Source: Siphlonurus alternatus (lineage: Eukaryota; Arthropoda; Insecta; Ephemeroptera; Siphlonuridae). Taken from it: 64,000 bases of DNA. The stretch covers positions 24,939,047 to 25,003,046 of the forward strand of contig OX463781.1 in assembly GCA_949825025.1 (NCBI GenBank), in the 5' to 3' direction. This document shows positions 60,901-64,000 of this stretch, one piece after another. A model generated the notes under the pieces. It had not been told where the DNA came from, did no database searches, and saw only the letters and a list, made by a program, of their open reading frames with translations. The translations under genes and the position numbers were made by a program. The number at the start of each line of letters is the position of its first letter. Position 1 is the first letter of the stretch.

Positions 60901-63900
60901 GGCCGTAAGCTGCAGCTAGGGGTAGGCATTCCAGCACGCCAACAGCACACACGGAGCACGGCTGCACAGACACACAATGTTGCAAGATTAATTTTTTTTA
61001 TCCATCATACTGACATAAAAGTAATTAATTTATGAAAAAAAATTGAACTAAGCAATACTATTTGTTTCAACAATGCCCCCTATCTCCTTTTCCAACAAAT
61101 ATATTTTTATGGTATGTGTTCCTATCCTCTTTTTTAAACATACTGATATGATGAAAAATTAAATTGGAATGTAAGCAAAACAGGAATTTTAATTTTCAAC
61201 AGCTAGCTTATTTACTATCTAAAGTTTCAAAGTTTAAAATTAATAAAAATATAAAAGGGAAGGAAAAATTACTTATATTTAATTACCTACTTAATTTTTT
61301 GTTATTTATTTAAAGAAGATAGAAACACATACAATAGAAAAAGATTTGATGGGATTCCAACAAATCTTTAAATCTTTTTCTATCGTATGTGTTTCTAACT
61401 TCTTTAAATAAATAACATCACTTATTGTTAGTACAAATTTTCAAATTAATTAATTATTTTTTTTTATGTATAACAAAAACAGAAAACATTATCACACTGT
61501 AATAACAAGAATAATAAGAGAAACTGCTTTCATTGAATTAATTTGCTGGGTTAAAGCAGCAAGGAGATTACAGTGACATTTTCTTCAACCTACACACAAT
61601 AGCTAAAAAAGCAAAATAACAAAAAAATATGATACAGTAATTAACACTGATACTAGTTTGTAATGATTGATGAAACAACTATTTGTGCTTTAGTTAAGAT
61701 ATTTTGTTTTATGATTAACTCACCTTGTGGAAGAAGTGGCAGTATTTGACCTTAAGAGTGTACATGATGACCTCCTTGAGGCCCTCTAGACCAAGCATAT
61801 CTGTCAACGTAGCTAGCTCGACAATACTTAAACTGTCCGGAATATTGTTGGTGCCAGAGTAGATGTGGCTCAGTGCAAAGTGGACAGCATGGAAGCTGAA
61901 GCTGGAGTCACAACAGGAAACATTAGCAATTCAAAAATATTTATGTAGCTAAATTCCTACTGTGAAAATAAATATTTGATTTAAAAAAAAAATACTGTAA
62001 CTTTAAAAAGTTATTATCGTTATTATTATTGTTTCCATATGAGAAGGAGAGTTCTTTTTAAAAGGTGATTTTCTCTCACAATCAATCCCCCCCCCCCTCT
62101 TCCCTTTACATTTTTCCCTCAATTATTTTTCATCCTTTTTCAATCAATCTCCTCATTTTATAATCCTCACTCATAATTTCAAAAAAAAAAAAAAAAAAAA
62201 AAAAAATGCAGTGCAAGTATTGCTTGCAGTCTTAAACTCAGTCCAACTCTGACTTTAACAAAACAGACTCACCCCTGTAGAGAGATGACATTTCCAGCGC
62301 TTTCCACCCATCCTCCGCTGAGCATGGCCGCGAAGTACTGGCAGCGAGATGACAAGATACACTTGTGTGCTCTAATGCGTCGACCAGCCACCTCAACCGT
62401 GACATCAGTGTTGATCTCCTCCAAGAACATACGAAGCAGATCCTCACCAAGGCGAGAGCAGGGACCTCCACGACCAGGGAAGGATGATGAGAGATCTGTC
62501 TCTTCAGTGCTCGCGTCTACAAAGGGCACACAAAAGTCAGTTCCAGCTTAGGCATGTTTTGATTGATTAAAACTGAAATAAACATAAATATAATTCTACA
62601 CTCTAAAGATCATTTAAGAAGTCTAATTGTAATAAGAGTTTCTAGTTAAAAAAAAAAATGTTTAAAAAAAATACTATAAGTGAATATAACGTACCTAATC
62701 CGGATCTATCAACACTGCTCTGCATACTGCTTAGTTCAGATTCGTCTGTATCTTGGGTAGGACTGTGACATGACAGCAAGCTTGTACTGTTAACGCTGCC
62801 TGGAGATTTACTTCTCACAAGACCTCTTGTCCCACGAACCATCAACTTGCTCTCTATCCACGAGGTTTCCTCAACTTTGCGTGTTCTGGCTCTGCCGTCT
62901 CCTGGCTGGCGAGCCTCATTCTTGGTCACACCACGCCCGTCAAGGTCAGATAGTCGTACAAACTGTTTCCGTGCCTCAGAACTCTCCATCACTGGCTCCA
63001 GCTCTCCCCGGCCAGTTCTTATCTTCACTTCAGTTAGTGAAGTTTCATCCATACTGCGAGTCATTACTTTTATCTCACTACGTTCTGTATACTCAACCTT
63101 TGTTTTCTTTTCTATTTCACTGGTAGGAATGACACTATCTTCACTTAATGATTGTGTACTTTGAATTTTGATTTTCGTTAACGAAGCAGATTTTTGTAAT
63201 TCTTCAGATCGGAAAGATTTGTCACTAGATAAGCTTTGTGCTCTTTTGTGCTTCTTAGATTCTTCCAAATTTGGTTTTGGTTCAGAATTCCATGAGTGGC
63301 GGTTAATATTGGGTTTATTTCCTGATGCAGTGTGACGCCTCATTACAGGAGGTTCATTTTCAATAAACATAAAGAATCCTTGTTTTTCCTTTGGAATTTC
63401 AGGTTTTGGATCATCTGGTAACACTTGTGCTGTTTTTTTCTGTTCAGTAGGTTTATCTTCCTTAGAAGTTTCTCTTGAAAAAACTCGTCTTTCTATTTTT
63501 TTAGGTATTTCTCCTCTAGGCTTACTATCCCCAATATCGATATACATAGAAAAAAATGATTTTTTCTTTTCAATTTGTTCTGCAGTTTGTTCTTGTTCAG
63601 AAGGTGCAGGAACAACAACTTTTTTCTGACTTTCAGTTTCAGACAAATCAACAAAGAAACCTAGACCTGAATTTTTTCGTTTAACAATATCAGGTTCTTT
63701 TTCACATATTTTGACTGTTTCTAGCTGGGTTGGTAAAACACTTTGTAATTTTTTACGAATCTCTGGGGATTTAGGATCACTTGGATCACTCATATCAACC
63801 ACCCAAGCAGTTGCATCCAGTTTTCTCGGGAGTCGTGGACTGCTAGTTGGTGTTTCCATTGAAGCCATGTTGGCACCAGACAAAATGGGAGTAGACTCTG

Positions 63901-64000
63901 TCCTTCTTCTAGTCTGAGGACTATCCTTGACACCAATGTGAAAATCTGCAGTACTTACTCCACCAGATAAAATTGGCATAGATTCATCGTATTTCTGCTT
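55008..64000 (-). CDS. BTBD8: BTBD8-like protein, C-terminal 1232 residues (partial, 9 exons)
   Basis: Exons in transcript order: 62695 to beyond 64000, 62273-62516, 61724-61901, 60770-60961, 60034-60197, 59411-59585, 58645-58836, 56233-56574, 55008-55913; GT-AG borders and phases all agree, stop TAA at 55008-55010. The first exon encodes a long disordered, Ser/Lys/Glu-rich region. A BTB/POZ domain follows: LGEDLLRMFLEEINTDVTVE, IRAHKCILSSRCQYFAAMLS, GLEGLKEVIMYTLKVKYCHF. Next is a BACK-like helical region (LRWITKYFVRIWPSKAFAGL, LLATLPSVRWAEAVFSLTSQ). Then come RRARSLSLTK, a Ser/Arg-rich segment and a 302-codon Ser/Pro-rich tail. BTB and following region align by eye with vertebrate BTBD8. 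Vertebrate BTBD8 has been linked to AP-2 and synaptic vesicle recycling; function here is inference. The start codon is outside the window. Confidence 0.82.
57823..57925. repeat. (TAAA)n microsatellite
   Basis: About 100 bp of TAAA tetranucleotide in the BTBD8-like intron between 56575 and 58644. It follows no visible retroelement body on the + strand. Confidence 0.95.
58246..58591. mobile_element. TTAA-flanked foldback element, family C copy 3 (diverged)
   Basis: The same architecture as 30719-31073: TTAAGGGGAAGGTAACATGC at the left, AATGTTCTCCTCTACATGCC, a central CATGGAGAAATGGAACTTCC, then the complement GATGTAGAGGAGAACATT and a degraded right end finishing TTAA. It is older than the other two copies. 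It ends about 55 bp from exon 58645-58836 of the BTBD8-like gene. Confidence 0.8.
61303..61412. repeat. Near-perfect hairpin of about 110 bp
   Basis: Arms TTATTTATTTAAAGAAGATA...GAAACACATAC...AAAAAGATTT and their complements are separated by about 15 bp (GATGGGATTCCAACA). It lies in the BTBD8-like intron 60962-61723. It could be a small MITE or a precursor-miRNA-sized hairpin; the arms look too AT-rich and too perfectly paired to prefer the latter. Confidence 0.7.
62187..62206. repeat. Poly-A tract
   Basis: About 26 A residues ending near 62206 in a BTBD8-like intron, following a C/T-rich patch. It is low-complexity only. Confidence 0.8.

Overview
The window is eukaryotic nuclear DNA: AT-rich introns and spacers, GC-richer short exons with GT-AG borders, many foldback transposons and long AT, GA and poly-T tracts. 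The gene content (an obscurin/Unc-89 gene with two kinase domains, a CSL4 exosome gene, a BTBD8-like gene) and the repeat load fit an arthropod, probably a crustacean. That assignment is inference; no diagnostic species marker is present.

Layout. (1) 1-35322, + strand: the 3' part of an obscurin/Unc-89 gene. I placed 39 coding exons whose phases agree at every junction. They encode about 2406 C-terminal residues: ten Ig domains, Fn3, two Ig, kinase 1, a linker, Ig, Fn3, kinase 2 and a short tail ending in TAA at 35322. The 5' part lies left of the window. (2) 35323-44099: spacer with a TTAA foldback element, a large palindrome, a 2.5 kb Foldback-like transposon with an 11-bp target duplication, and other inverted repeats. 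(3) 44100-49553, - strand: a complete five-exon gene for the exosome cap protein CSL4 (EXOSC1), 209 residues, convergent with obscurin. Intron 3 holds two copies of a Cys-rich repeat and several small elements. (4) 49554-55007: AT-rich spacer with a very long (TA)n tract and a TTAA foldback. (5) 55008 to past 64000, - strand: the C-terminal 1232 residues of a BTBD8-like protein (disordered N-terminal region, BTB domain, BACK-like region, Ser-rich tail); its 5' end is beyond the window.

The obscurin introns hold most of the unusual content. Seven introns within a nine-intron stretch (14.1-18.6 kb) each carry one copy of a related 65-85 nt sequence with a terminal stem and C/D-box-like motifs. 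Five lie 67-90 nt upstream of the 3' splice site, as intronic C/D snoRNAs do. Other introns carry a 5S rRNA-derived sequence, a CpG-rich island, a hAT element with a perfect 8-bp duplication, a LINE with an uninterrupted reverse transcriptase, and families of TA- and TTAA-flanked foldback elements. Both obscurin kinase domains read HLG where active kinases have HRD, so both are predicted pseudokinases.
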